From an uncultured Actinomycetes bacterium (GTDB taxonomy: Bacteria > Actinomycetota > Actinomycetes > Nanopelagicales > Nanopelagicaceae): a DNA stretch of 9,372 nt. Position 1 is the stretch's first letter. Every line of letters begins with the position of its first letter. Below the pieces are notes generated by a model. It did no database searches. It saw only the letters and a list, made by a program, of their open reading frames with translations, and was not told the origin of the DNA. A program made the translations under genes and the position numbers. The stretch spans positions 1 through 9,372 of the forward strand of contig CAIUSQ010000029.1 of the NCBI GenBank assembly GCA_903901905.1, given 5' to 3'. Shown here piece by piece: positions 1 through 5,972 of this stretch.

Positions 1-3
1 CAC

Positions 4-531
4 ATGACAGATTTAAAAAATGTAAAAACAGCAACCCTTCATACATCACTCGGTGACATTGTCATTGAGTTGTTTCCCAACCATGCACCAAAAACAGTTG
101 CAAACTTTGTTGAACTCGCAACTGGTGCAAAAGAGTGGACCGATCCACGCGATGGCAAGAAGACAACCGCGAAGTTATTTGATGGAACAATTTTTCACCG
201 AGTTATCGACGGTTTCATGATTCAAGGTGGAGATCCACTTGGTCGCGGAACAGGTGGACCTGGTTACCGTTTTGATGATGAGTTTCACGGCGAATTATTT
301 TTTGATCGCCCATACATTCTTGCAATGGCCAACAGTGGTCCAGGAACTAACGGTTCACAGTTCTTTATTACTGTTGCACCAACTACATGGTTAAATCGCA
401 AACACAGTATTTTTGGTGAGGTTAAAGATTCAGCAAGCCAGGCAGTTGTAGATGCAATAGCCACATCAAAGACTGGGGCGCAAGATAAACCAGCCCAAGA
501 CATCACAATTAATAGTGTTTCCATCGCTTAA
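4..531 (+). CDS. ppiA: Cyclophilin-type peptidyl-prolyl cis-trans isomerase
   Basis: This 175-residue protein is a single cyclophilin domain, which catalyses cis-trans isomerisation of X-Pro bonds during protein folding. The signature [14 protein letters not shown] spans residues 64-77, with catalytic Arg66 and Gln74. The active-site stretch [14 protein letters not shown] follows at 108-121. Trp129 and His134 in WLNRKH match the cyclosporin-contacting Trp and nearby His of classical cyclophilins. There is no signal peptide or lipobox, so it should be cytoplasmic. An insertion at about residues 43-57, rich in Lys and Asp, precedes the core. The ATG at 4 gives the expected short N-terminus, but only 3 bases lie upstream in the window, so its ribosome site cannot be judged. 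Its end overlaps the rhomboid gene by 17 nt. A cyclophilin beside crgA and pknB is the usual actinobacterial origin-proximal order. Confidence 0.95.
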   Translation: MTDLKNVKTATLHTSLGDIVIELFPNHAPKTVANFVELATGAKEWTDPRDGKKTTAKLFDGTIFHRVIDGFMIQGGDPLGRGTGGPGYRFDDEFHGELFFDRPYILAMANSGPGTNGSQFFITVAPTTWLNRKHSIFGEVKDSASQAVVDAIATSKTGAQDKPAQDITINSVSIA

Positions 532-1057
532 ACGCTCTGCCACTTACTCACTAATCGCAGTAATTTGCGGTGCATATCTGGTTCAGCTTTTAATTCCATC
601 CATTCAACAACAACTCTTTTTGCCAAACTTTGAATATCTCAGTGCGACAAACCAGTGGTATCGATTGATCACAGTGGCCTTAACACATGGCGGACTCTTA
701 CACCTTGGTTTTAATATGTATGCCCTATTGGTTCTTGGAAGCCCCATAGAAGAAGCATTTGGGAAAAATAAGTTCCTAATAATTTTTTTCGGTTCTCTAC
801 TTTCTGGTTCACTTACCTCTTCCTACTTTGCTTCAATTTACAGCGCATCAGTTGGCGCATCTGGAGCGGTTTTTGGACTTTTTGGAGCGATGATTGTTGT
901 TGGAAAACGAATCGGAGCAGACATACGATCGATCGTTGTAATTATTGGTTTGAACTTTGTATTTGGATTTGCCTTAGGTGGAGTGGATTGGCGGGCCCAT
1001 TTAGGCGGCCTAATTGGCGGATATATCGCCGCGCAGATCATTCTAAAAAAACCGTAA
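515..1057 (+). CDS. Rhomboid-family intramembrane serine protease
   Basis: A 180-residue polytopic membrane protein with the complete rhomboid core. The second helix carries the [11 protein letters not shown] motif (His58, His63, Asn67, the HxxxxHxxxN pattern). The catalytic serine motif GASG lies at 114-117 (Ser116), followed by GLFGA, and the partner His162 lies in WRAHLGG. About six transmembrane segments can be drawn, at roughly 10-30, 51-78, 86-107, 111-130, 137-154 and 160-177. Rhomboids cleave membrane-anchored substrates within the bilayer; the substrate here is unknown. Many actinobacterial relatives at this locus have an extra N-terminal metal-binding-like segment, which this minimal protein lacks. 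The start is a GTG inside the end of ppiA with no Shine-Dalgarno, so translation is probably coupled. No closer ATG/GTG start would keep the first helix. Confidence 0.93.
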   Translation: MFPSLKRSATYSLIAVICGAYLVQLLIPSIQQQLFLPNFEYLSATNQWYRLITVALTHGGLLHLGFNMYALLVLGSPIEEAFGKNKFLIIFFGSLLSGSLTSSYFASIYSASVGASGAVFGLFGAMIVVGKRIGADIRSIVVIIGLNFVFGFALGGVDWRAHLGGLIGGYIAAQIILKKP

Positions 1058-1058
1058 C

Positions 1059-1090
1059 TTATCCACAGGGCTTACCCACATTGTGGATCG
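1059..1090. promoter_or_regulatory. Cluster of three DnaA-box-like sequences
   Basis: Between the convergent rhomboid and crgA genes, TTATCCACA (1059-1067) is a perfect match to the classical DnaA box. TTACCCACA (1072-1080) differs at one base. TGTGGATCG (1082-1090) is an inverted copy keeping the TGTGGAT core. The first and third also form a 7-bp inverted repeat, ATCCACA/TGTGGAT. Three such sites in 32 bp of a 49-bp gap is unlikely to be chance, but DnaA binding is inferred. Confidence 0.5.
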
Positions 1091-1108
1091 AATTACAACA
1101 GTGTAATT
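1091..1108. terminator. Small hairpin between convergent genes, possible bidirectional terminator
   Basis: AATTACA (1091-1097) and TGTAATT (1102-1108) form a perfect 7-bp stem with a 4-nt loop, at the meeting point of rhomboid and crgA and touching the crgA stop codon. The stem is AT-rich and lacks a following T-run, so termination is only a possible role. Confidence 0.3.
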
Positions 1109-1373
1109 AGCGCCAGCGAGTAGCTAGTGAAAAACCAACCCCAATGAAGGCAAAACCAAAGATCATGTTCCATGCGCCAACGCCAGGGACTGGGTAACGA
1201 GTTTCAGTCACATAGAAAGTTACGATCCACGCTAAACCAACCAGAAAAAAACTAACCATTGTTGGGGCCAGCCACTTTGGACTCTCTAAAGGTCCCGTTG
1301 GCGTGTGAACGGCAACATCCTGTGTGCGGGCACGGCGCTCTTCAACTTTTTTGCGAAGTCTTGATTTTGGCAT
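1107..1373 (-). CDS. crgA: Cell division protein CrgA
   Basis: An 88-residue membrane protein matching actinobacterial CrgA in length (84-93 residues in relatives) and layout. A basic N-terminal tail begins MPKSRLRKK, with EERRAR following. The conserved SPKWLAP precedes a first membrane segment (about 36-56). A short TETRYPVPGVGAWN loop leads to a second segment (about 67-85), ending in ATRWR. CrgA is known to bind FtsZ and septal peptidoglycan synthases and to coordinate septum formation in Streptomyces and Mycobacterium. The frame stays open upstream to 1457, but the conserved family start is the ATG at 1371-1373. The extra N-terminus would run into pabA and lacks CrgA character. It diverges from pabA by only 16-34 bp. 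A TATCTT element sits 6 nt before the ATG and no Shine-Dalgarno is seen, so the mRNA may be leaderless. Confidence 0.93.
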   Translation of the reverse strand: MPKSRLRKKVEERRARTQDVAVHTPTGPLESPKWLAPTMVSFFLVGLAWIVTFYVTETRYPVPGVGAWNMIFGFAFIGVGFSLATRWR

Positions 1374-1379
1374 ACACGA

Positions 1380-1385
1380 AAGATA
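1380..1385 (-). promoter_or_regulatory. Candidate -10 element for leaderless crgA
   Basis: On the minus strand TATCTT fits the actinobacterial TANNNT -10 pattern and lies 6 nt before the crgA ATG, so transcription would begin at or next to the start codon. A weak -35 (TGGGAA, plus-strand 1403-1408) is 17 bp upstream. The element lies between the crgA and pabA starts. Confidence 0.4.
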
Positions 1386-1407
1386 CACCATGCGCGAGAA
1401 TGTTCCC

Positions 1408-2076
1408 ATGGCCACATCTAAGGAAAACTTCCCTGCCGCTACAAGGATCCTGGTCATTGATAACTATGACTCATTTGTATTTAATCTGGTTCAGTATCTG
1501 CAACAACTTGGGGCCGATTGTACTGTCGTTCGAAACGATGCCATAAAAGTTGAAGAGGCCACTAAGTACGATGGAGTTCTAGTCTCTCCAGGCCCAGGAA
1601 CTCCAGAGCGCGCAGGAATTTCAATCGAAATGATCAAACACTGTGCCGAAAAATCTATTCCATTGTTTGGAGTTTGTTTAGGTCATCAAGCTATCGCAGT
1701 TGCATTTGGAGCAACCGTTTCGCGAGCACCCGAACTGTTACATGGAAAAACTTCATCAGTTTTTCATAAACAGCAAGGTGTGTTAAGTGATTTACCCTCA
1801 CCATTTACGGCTACTCGCTACCACTCATTGTGTGTTGAAAAAGATTCAATTCCAGCAGTTTTAGAAGTAACTGGAGCGACCGATTCTGGATTGATTATGT
1901 CATTACAACATAGATCACTTCCAATACAAGGAGTGCAGTTCCATCCGGAATCGGTTTTAACAGAACACGGCCACCACATGTTGGCTAACTGGTTAGAGAT
2001 GTGCGGAGATAGAAATGCACAAAATAAAGCAGTGGGGCTATCTCCAGTTATTGGTTCAAGCAAGGCAAGTAGTTAA
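1408..2076 (+). CDS. pabA: Aminodeoxychorismate/anthranilate synthase glutaminase subunit
   Basis: A 222-residue class I glutamine amidotransferase. It hydrolyses glutamine and passes ammonia to a chorismate-using partner, making p-aminobenzoate precursor for folate and/or anthranilate for tryptophan. ILVIDNYDSFVFNLVQYL (14-31) is the typical PabA/TrpG opening. SPGPGTPERAG (60-70) forms the oxyanion region. The nucleophile Cys90 sits in GVCLGHQ, and His179 and Glu181 in FHPESV complete the triad. The same gene next to pknB is called trpG in Mycobacterium, and one copy may serve both pathways; no partner subunit is in the window. The ATG at 1390 would add six residues and has a weak GAAAG upstream. 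I chose 1408 because relatives begin close to the RILVIDNY strand. The end converges on pknB with 32 bp between. Confidence 0.92.
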   Translation: MATSKENFPAATRILVIDNYDSFVFNLVQYLQQLGADCTVVRNDAIKVEEATKYDGVLVSPGPGTPERAGISIEMIKHCAEKSIPLFGVCLGHQAIAVAFGATVSRAPELLHGKTSSVFHKQQGVLSDLPSPFTATRYHSLCVEKDSIPAVLEVTGATDSGLIMSLQHRSLPIQGVQFHPESVLTEHGHHMLANWLEMCGDRNAQNKAVGLSPVIGSSKASS

Positions 2077-2100
2077 TTTTCTAAGCAGGAATTAAATTTT
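2073..2100 (+). terminator. Weak hairpin after pabA
   Basis: TTAATTTT (2073-2080) can pair with GGAATTAA (2088-2095) with two G-U pairs around a 7-nt loop, followed by ATTTTAT. It overlaps the pabA stop codon. The stem is AT-rich and works only for the plus-strand transcript, so termination here is tentative. Confidence 0.27.
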
Positions 2101-2108
2101 ATATTTAC

Positions 2109-3662
2109 TTACTTTGGAGCTGTGTTAATTGTTATTGTCACTGACTTGCCAATTGTTTGAACCACATCAGCATCTGGTGCTTGCCGAATAACAATTCCTA
2201 AAGGCTGATTAGCATCGTAGCCTTCAACCTCTTTTACCAAAAAACCAGCCTGAACCAAAAGAGTTTTTGCCTGTAATGCATCTATTCCAATGAGAGATGG
2301 AATAGTGACTTGACCACTTGCAATTTGTAAGACAACACCCGTGCCAGCTGTAATGGTAGATCCAGGCTCTGGAGTTACCTTCAATACAGTTCCTTGCGGT
2401 TCATCGGATGGAACAGCCTCTGTGGCTGTTACTAACAAACCAACAGAAGTTAATGCTGTGCGTGCATCGATAAGCGACATACCCACTAGATCAATAGGAA
2501 CAATCGAATCACCTGGACCGTTTGAAATTGTTAAAACAACACCAGAGCCTTTTTGAACCCTAGTTGTTGCTAACGGGAACTGGCTTGCCACTCGATCTTT
2601 TGGAATTCTGCCATCGGGTGCACGAGTAATTGTTAATACATAGTCTTTTAATAATGTTTCAGCTTCAAGTTGGGACAAACCAACTACGTTTGGAAGTTGA
2701 GGCAATCGCGAGGTATCAGATGACGGGCGGGCCAATAAAAACCCAGCAGAGAGGACAGCGATTGCGGCCATTGCGCTAATAGCTCTAACCAACAGTTTTC
2801 GGCGGGAGATAGATGGCTTTGCAATTTTTGTAGATAAAACTGATCCCGATTTTATTTTATAAAGGTCATCTAACATCAAACCTGCTGACTGATAACGATC
2901 ATCTGGATTCTTAGCCAATGCAACGGCTAGCAAAGTATCTACACCGGCAGGTAAATCAGGAACAATTCTACTAGGAGCGATTAAAACTCCAGAGACGTGC
3001 TGATATGCAATAGCAACAGGGGTTTCGCCAGTAAATGGTGGTTGGCCCGTTAATACTTCATATAACAAACAACCTGTTGAATAAATATCACTTCGCAGAT
3101 CTGCAACCTCACCAAGTGCTTGTTCTGGTGATAGATACTGCGCCGTACCAACAACATTCCACGTGCTAGTTAACGTTGCTCCAAGGTCGGCAAGGGCTCG
3201 AGCAATTCCAAAGTCCATCACCTTCACATCACCATGATCTGTAATCATGATATTTGCAGGTTTGATGTCACGGTGAACGATGCCACTCTGATGTGAGTAT
3301 TCAAGGGCAGCCAAAATTCCTTCGCCAATTTCAATTACACGATTCAATGGAACTCGTTCGCCTTTATGAATTAGTTCGCGCAATGTGTGTCCGGTTATAA
3401 GCTCCATAACAATGTAGGGGGCAGGTTCTTCGCCAGAGTCGTATACAGCAACAATTCCAGGATGATTTAACTTTGCAGCAGCGAATGCTTCTTTTCTAAA
3501 CCGACCAACAAAAGCTGGATCGCGTGCTAAGTCACTACGCAAAACTTTTACGGCAACTTTTCTAGAAAGTCTAACATCATCGGCGATGTAAACATCGGCC
3601 ATACCGCCAGTACCGATCATTTCGCCAATTTTGTATCGCTCACCAATTAACTTATTTATCAT
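2109..3662 (-). CDS. pknB: PASTA-domain serine/threonine protein kinase PknB
   Basis: A 517-residue Hanks-type receptor kinase. The kinase domain spans about 10-270: glycine loop GTGGMADVY (17-25), Lys39 in VAVKV, catalytic HRDIKPAN (130-137, Asp132), DFG (150-152), and GTAQYLSPEQ (172-181). Thr165 and Thr167 align with the autophosphorylated activation-loop pair of mycobacterial PknB. A basic juxtamembrane stretch leads to one membrane helix (about 291-311). Three PASTA repeats follow outside the cell (about 320-381, 385-449, 450-514); mycobacterial PknB has four. PASTA repeats sense muropeptides or lipid II, so the kinase links envelope state to growth and division. The start is the ATG at 3660-3662, with GGGG 6 nt upstream and family agreement. 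Its first 11 nt overlap the phosphatase gene end, implying coupled translation. No pknA, pbpA or rodA lies alongside. Confidence 0.95.
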   Translation of the reverse strand: MINKLIGERYKIGEMIGTGGMADVYIADDVRLSRKVAVKVLRSDLARDPAFVGRFRKEAFAAAKLNHPGIVAVYDSGEEPAPYIVMELITGHTLRELIHKGERVPLNRVIEIGEGILAALEYSHQSGIVHRDIKPANIMITDHGDVKVMDFGIARALADLGATLTSTWNVVGTAQYLSPEQALGEVADLRSDIYSTGCLLYEVLTGQPPFTGETPVAIAYQHVSGVLIAPSRIVPDLPAGVDTLLAVALAKNPDDRYQSAGLMLDDLYKIKSGSVLSTKIAKPSISRRKLLVRAISAMAAIAVLSAGFLLARPSSDTSRLPQLPNVVGLSQLEAETLLKDYVLTITRAPDGRIPKDRVASQFPLATTRVQKGSGVVLTISNGPGDSIVPIDLVGMSLIDARTALTSVGLLVTATEAVPSDEPQGTVLKVTPEPGSTITAGTGVVLQIASGQVTIPSLIGIDALQAKTLLVQAGFLVKEVEGYDANQPLGIVIRQAPDADVVQTIGKSVTITINTAPK

Positions 3663-4431
3663 TGGCGGCCCCAAAAAACTCGGTTTTTCCATCAGTAATA
3701 TCGGCGATATCTGCGATAACAACAGTGACGTTATCAGGGGCACCATTTTCTAACGTTGCATCGACTAAAAATTTCACAGCTTCACTCTTGTCGGACTTAC
3801 ATAAACCGACCTTAATTTCCTTCTCAGTTAAAACACCTGACAAACCATCAGAGCAAAGAAGATAACGATCACCTTTTTTAACTTCATAAATCTGTAGTAC
3901 GGGGGTAGTAGTACCGTCGCCACGAAGTGCTTGAGTGAGCATAGATCTTTGGGGATGATCAATTGCCTCTTTTGCTGTGATCGCACCTTGGTCTAATAGT
4001 TCTTGAACAACACTGTGGTCAACACTTAATTGTTCAATTGCATTGGAGCGTAAACGATAACAGCGTGAATCTCCAACATGTAATAAAGCGATCTGTTCAT
4101 TCCTAATGAGCAGTGCAGTTAATGTCGTACCCATTCCACGTTTATCAATGTCTTCTTCGGTTATTGCAGCAATTTCATAATCGATGCTGTGTAAGGAGTG
4201 CATGAGTAAATCTTCAACTGAGTCTTCATCAATTTCGTGGGCAGTAAGAGTTGGAACCAAAGAATTCAAAACTGTGACTGCAATTTTGGATGCGACTTCT
4301 CCAGCAGCGTGGCCGCCCATACCGTCGGCCACGGCGATTAACTGTGGAGAAAGAAATGCAGAATCTTCATTGCCTTGGCGAACTAAACCAAGGGCTGAGC
4401 GCGCTGATGATTTAAAATAATTGGCGCTCAT
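3652..4431 (-). CDS. pstP: PP2C-family Ser/Thr protein phosphatase (PstP type)
   Basis: A 259-residue metal-dependent PPM/PP2C phosphatase that should reverse phosphorylation by the adjacent PknB. Motifs in order are RQGNEDS (18-24), the metal site DGMGGHAAGEVAS (36-48, Asp36), GMGTT (99-103), HVGDSR (118-123), the LLCSDGLS stretch (Asp195) and the final metal ligand in PDNVTVV (Asp233). Mycobacterial PstP (about 514 residues) has a membrane helix and a long extracellular tail; this one stops just after the catalytic domain, so it should be cytosolic. The start chosen is the ATG at 4429-4431. An upstream TTG at 4461 would add ten residues with no family resemblance. A TAGGCT element 8 nt before the ATG and no Shine-Dalgarno suggest a leaderless mRNA covering pstP and pknB. 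Confidence 0.94.
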   Translation of the reverse strand: MSANYFKSSARSALGLVRQGNEDSAFLSPQLIAVADGMGGHAAGEVASKIAVTVLNSLVPTLTAHEIDEDSVEDLLMHSLHSIDYEIAAITEEDIDKRGMGTTLTALLIRNEQIALLHVGDSRCYRLRSNAIEQLSVDHSVVQELLDQGAITAKEAIDHPQRSMLTQALRGDGTTTPVLQIYEVKKGDRYLLCSDGLSGVLTEKEIKVGLCKSDKSEAVKFLVDATLENGAPDNVTVVIADIADITDGKTEFFGAANDK

Positions 4432-4439
4432 AGAACATA

Positions 4440-4445
4440 AGCCTA
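4440..4445 (-). promoter_or_regulatory. Candidate -10 element for pstP-pknB
   Basis: Minus-strand TAGGCT fits TANNNT and ends 8 nt before the pstP ATG, placing the transcript start at or just before the start codon. No clear -35 is visible. It lies only 6 bp from the candidate -10 of the divergent operon. Confidence 0.35.
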
Positions 4446-4451
4446 ACGGTG

Positions 4452-4457
4452 TAACCT
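4452..4457 (+). promoter_or_regulatory. Candidate -10 element for the leaderless GDPD-pheA-serS operon
   Basis: TAACCT fits TANNNT and ends 6 nt before the GTG start at 4464, so the predicted transcript begins on the start codon. No Shine-Dalgarno is present and no good -35 is seen. Confidence 0.38.
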
Positions 4458-4463
4458 TCAAAG

Positions 4464-5141
4464 GTGAAGATTTACGCGCACCGTGGATCTTCCCTTAAAT
4501 TTCCTGAGATGAGTTTGGTGGCTTACAAGGCAGCTATCGATGAGGGCGCAGATGGCTTTGAATGTGATGTTCGATTAACTAAAGACAATCAACTTGTTCT
4601 ATGGCATGACCCAGATTTGAAACGCCTAACCGGAAACCAAGCCAGAATCGCAGATTCAACATTTAAAGAGATCAAACGAGAACATCCCGGAGTAATCACA
4701 TTGGATGAACTTCTGATTTTGGCAAGAGAGTTTAAGAAAGAAATGGCAATAGAGACCAAACATCCCGTACCAACTGCAAATGCCGTGGAAAAAGCAGTTA
4801 TGCAGTTACTCTCTCAAGAAAAAATAACAGCACAGATTTATATAATGTCATTTTCATGGTTAGCAATCGAAAAGATAAGAAAGATAAATCCAGAACAAAA
4901 AACAGTGGCATTGCTTAGCGATAAATACTCACTACCAATGCGCAGGTTTACGTCAGCTACAGCAATTGGCCCCAGCATCTCTTCCTTTACCAAGAGTGCA
5001 TCTTTAATGAAGGATCCAAGGCAATTGTTTGTTTGGAGCGTTGATGATGCCAAGGATGTGCTCTTTTGCGCTGACAATGGCGTCGATGTTTTGATCACAA
5101 ATAACCCGTCAAATGCGAGGTCAGTACTCGGGTATCATTAG
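4464..5141 (+). CDS. Glycerophosphodiester phosphodiesterase (cytosolic type)
   Basis: A 225-residue GDPD-family protein that should cleave glycerophosphodiesters, released from phospholipid turnover, to glycerol-3-phosphate and an alcohol. The catalytic and metal motifs are present: HRG at 6-8, FECDVR (32-37, Glu33 and Asp35), HDPDLKRLT (48-56) and AIETK (95-99). The C-terminal barrel signature WSVDD (191-195) and GVDVLITNNP (206-215) follow. No signal peptide or membrane segment is seen, which fits a cytosolic enzyme. The usual PEN[TS] after HRG reads PEMS (14-17), an unusual Asn-to-Met change. The start is GTG, directly yielding MKIYAHRG, with no Shine-Dalgarno. It is first in a tight operon with pheA (3-bp gap) and diverges from pstP by 32 bp. 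Its natural substrate cannot be read from the sequence. Confidence 0.9.
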   Translation: MKIYAHRGSSLKFPEMSLVAYKAAIDEGADGFECDVRLTKDNQLVLWHDPDLKRLTGNQARIADSTFKEIKREHPGVITLDELLILAREFKKEMAIETKHPVPTANAVEKAVMQLLSQEKITAQIYIMSFSWLAIEKIRKINPEQKTVALLSDKYSLPMRRFTSATAIGPSISSFTKSASLMKDPRQLFVWSVDDAKDVLFCADNGVDVLITNNPSNARSVLGYH

Positions 5142-5144
5142 CAA

Positions 5145-5972
5145 GTGAGTACATATGCCTACCTCGGTCCTAAAGGGACTTTTACAGAGGCGGCTTTAAA
5201 AAAGATTACTTCCTCTAATGATTCTCTAATTCCATATGCCAATGTCACCTCAGCCTTAGATGCAGTTCGACTTGGCAAAGCACACTTTGCTCTTGTTCCA
5301 ATCGAGAACTCAATTGAAGGTGTAGTTGCACGCACTCTAGATGAGCTAGCAACGGGTGAGCCCCTAGTAATTGTTGGCGAAGTAACCTTGCCCGTTTCTT
5401 TTGCGCTAATGATTAAGCAAGATACAACTGATATTCGTCGCATCGCAACACACCCACATGCTGAAGCACAGTGTCGTATGTGGGTCGCATCCAATTATCC
5501 AGATGCAGAATTAGTTTCAACATCGTCTACAGCGGCAGCGGCAGAGGCAATTTCAAGAGGTGAATTCGACGCCGCAATTGCAGCGCCGGTGGCTGCAGCC
5601 CATTATGGACTGCGAGTGATTGCAGACAATATTGCCGATAACCCAGGTGCAATTACTCGTTTTATTGTGGTCTCAAAGCCAGGAACGGTTCCAAAAAATA
5701 CCGGTTGGGATAGAACTTCAATTGCAGCCTTTATCGGCATGGATCACGCAGGAGCGTTGCTAGATATTTTGACCGAGTTTGCTAAGCGGGATATCAACTT
5801 AACTTTTATTCAGTCGCGTCCAACTGGTTTAGAACTTGGCCATTACCATTTCATTATTGACGCCGAAGGTCACATAGCCGATGCCCCCGTAAAGGAGGCA
5901 ATAGAAAGCCTTCGGGCCATCTGCGAAGAGATCCGATTCCTAGGTTCGTATCCACGAGAAAAGGTTAAGTAA
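5145..5972 (+). CDS. pheA: Prephenate dehydratase
   Basis: A 275-residue monofunctional prephenate dehydratase converting prephenate to phenylpyruvate, the committed step to phenylalanine. The catalytic domain opens with YLGPKGTFTEAAL (6-18), contains VPIENSIEGVV (51-61) and ends with the AITRFIVV stretch holding the catalytic TRF (171-173). A C-terminal ACT domain (about 191-270) should bind phenylalanine for feedback control: GALL (203-206) is present, and the usual ESRP motif reads QSRP (223-226). No chorismate mutase domain is fused, as usual in actinobacteria. The start is GTG 3 nt after the upstream stop, without a Shine-Dalgarno, suggesting translational coupling. Its TAA is followed at once by the serS ATG. 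The pheA-serS-HAD order is common in actinobacteria. Confidence 0.95.
   Translation: MSTYAYLGPKGTFTEAALKKITSSNDSLIPYANVTSALDAVRLGKAHFALVPIENSIEGVVARTLDELATGEPLVIVGEVTLPVSFALMIKQDTTDIRRIATHPHAEAQCRMWVASNYPDAELVSTSSTAAAAEAISRGEFDAAIAAPVAAAHYGLRVIADNIADNPGAITRFIVVSKPGTVPKNTGWDRTSIAAFIGMDHAGALLDILTEFAKRDINLTFIQSRPTGLELGHYHFIIDAEGHIADAPVKEAIESLRAICEEIRFLGSYPREKVK

Noticed and set aside
1059..1108. The DnaA-box gap as the chromosomal origin itself
   Set aside because: The gap is only 49 bp, lacks an adjacent dnaA or dnaN and has no clear AT-rich unwinding region of useful length. An auxiliary DnaA site is the most that can be claimed.
1374..1457. 28-codon upstream extension of the crgA frame
   Set aside because: It overlaps the start of pabA on the other strand. 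CrgA proteins begin with the MPKS-basic tail found at 1373.
1818..2063. 81-codon minus-strand frame inside pabA
   Set aside because: It is fully contained within the conserved C-terminal half of pabA, with low-complexity Cys/Trp-rich translation typical of shadow frames.
3663..3746. 28-codon upstream extension of the pknB frame
   Set aside because: It lies inside the phosphatase gene and shows no kinase-family resemblance. The ATG at 3662 has GGGG 6 nt upstream and matches the family N-terminus.
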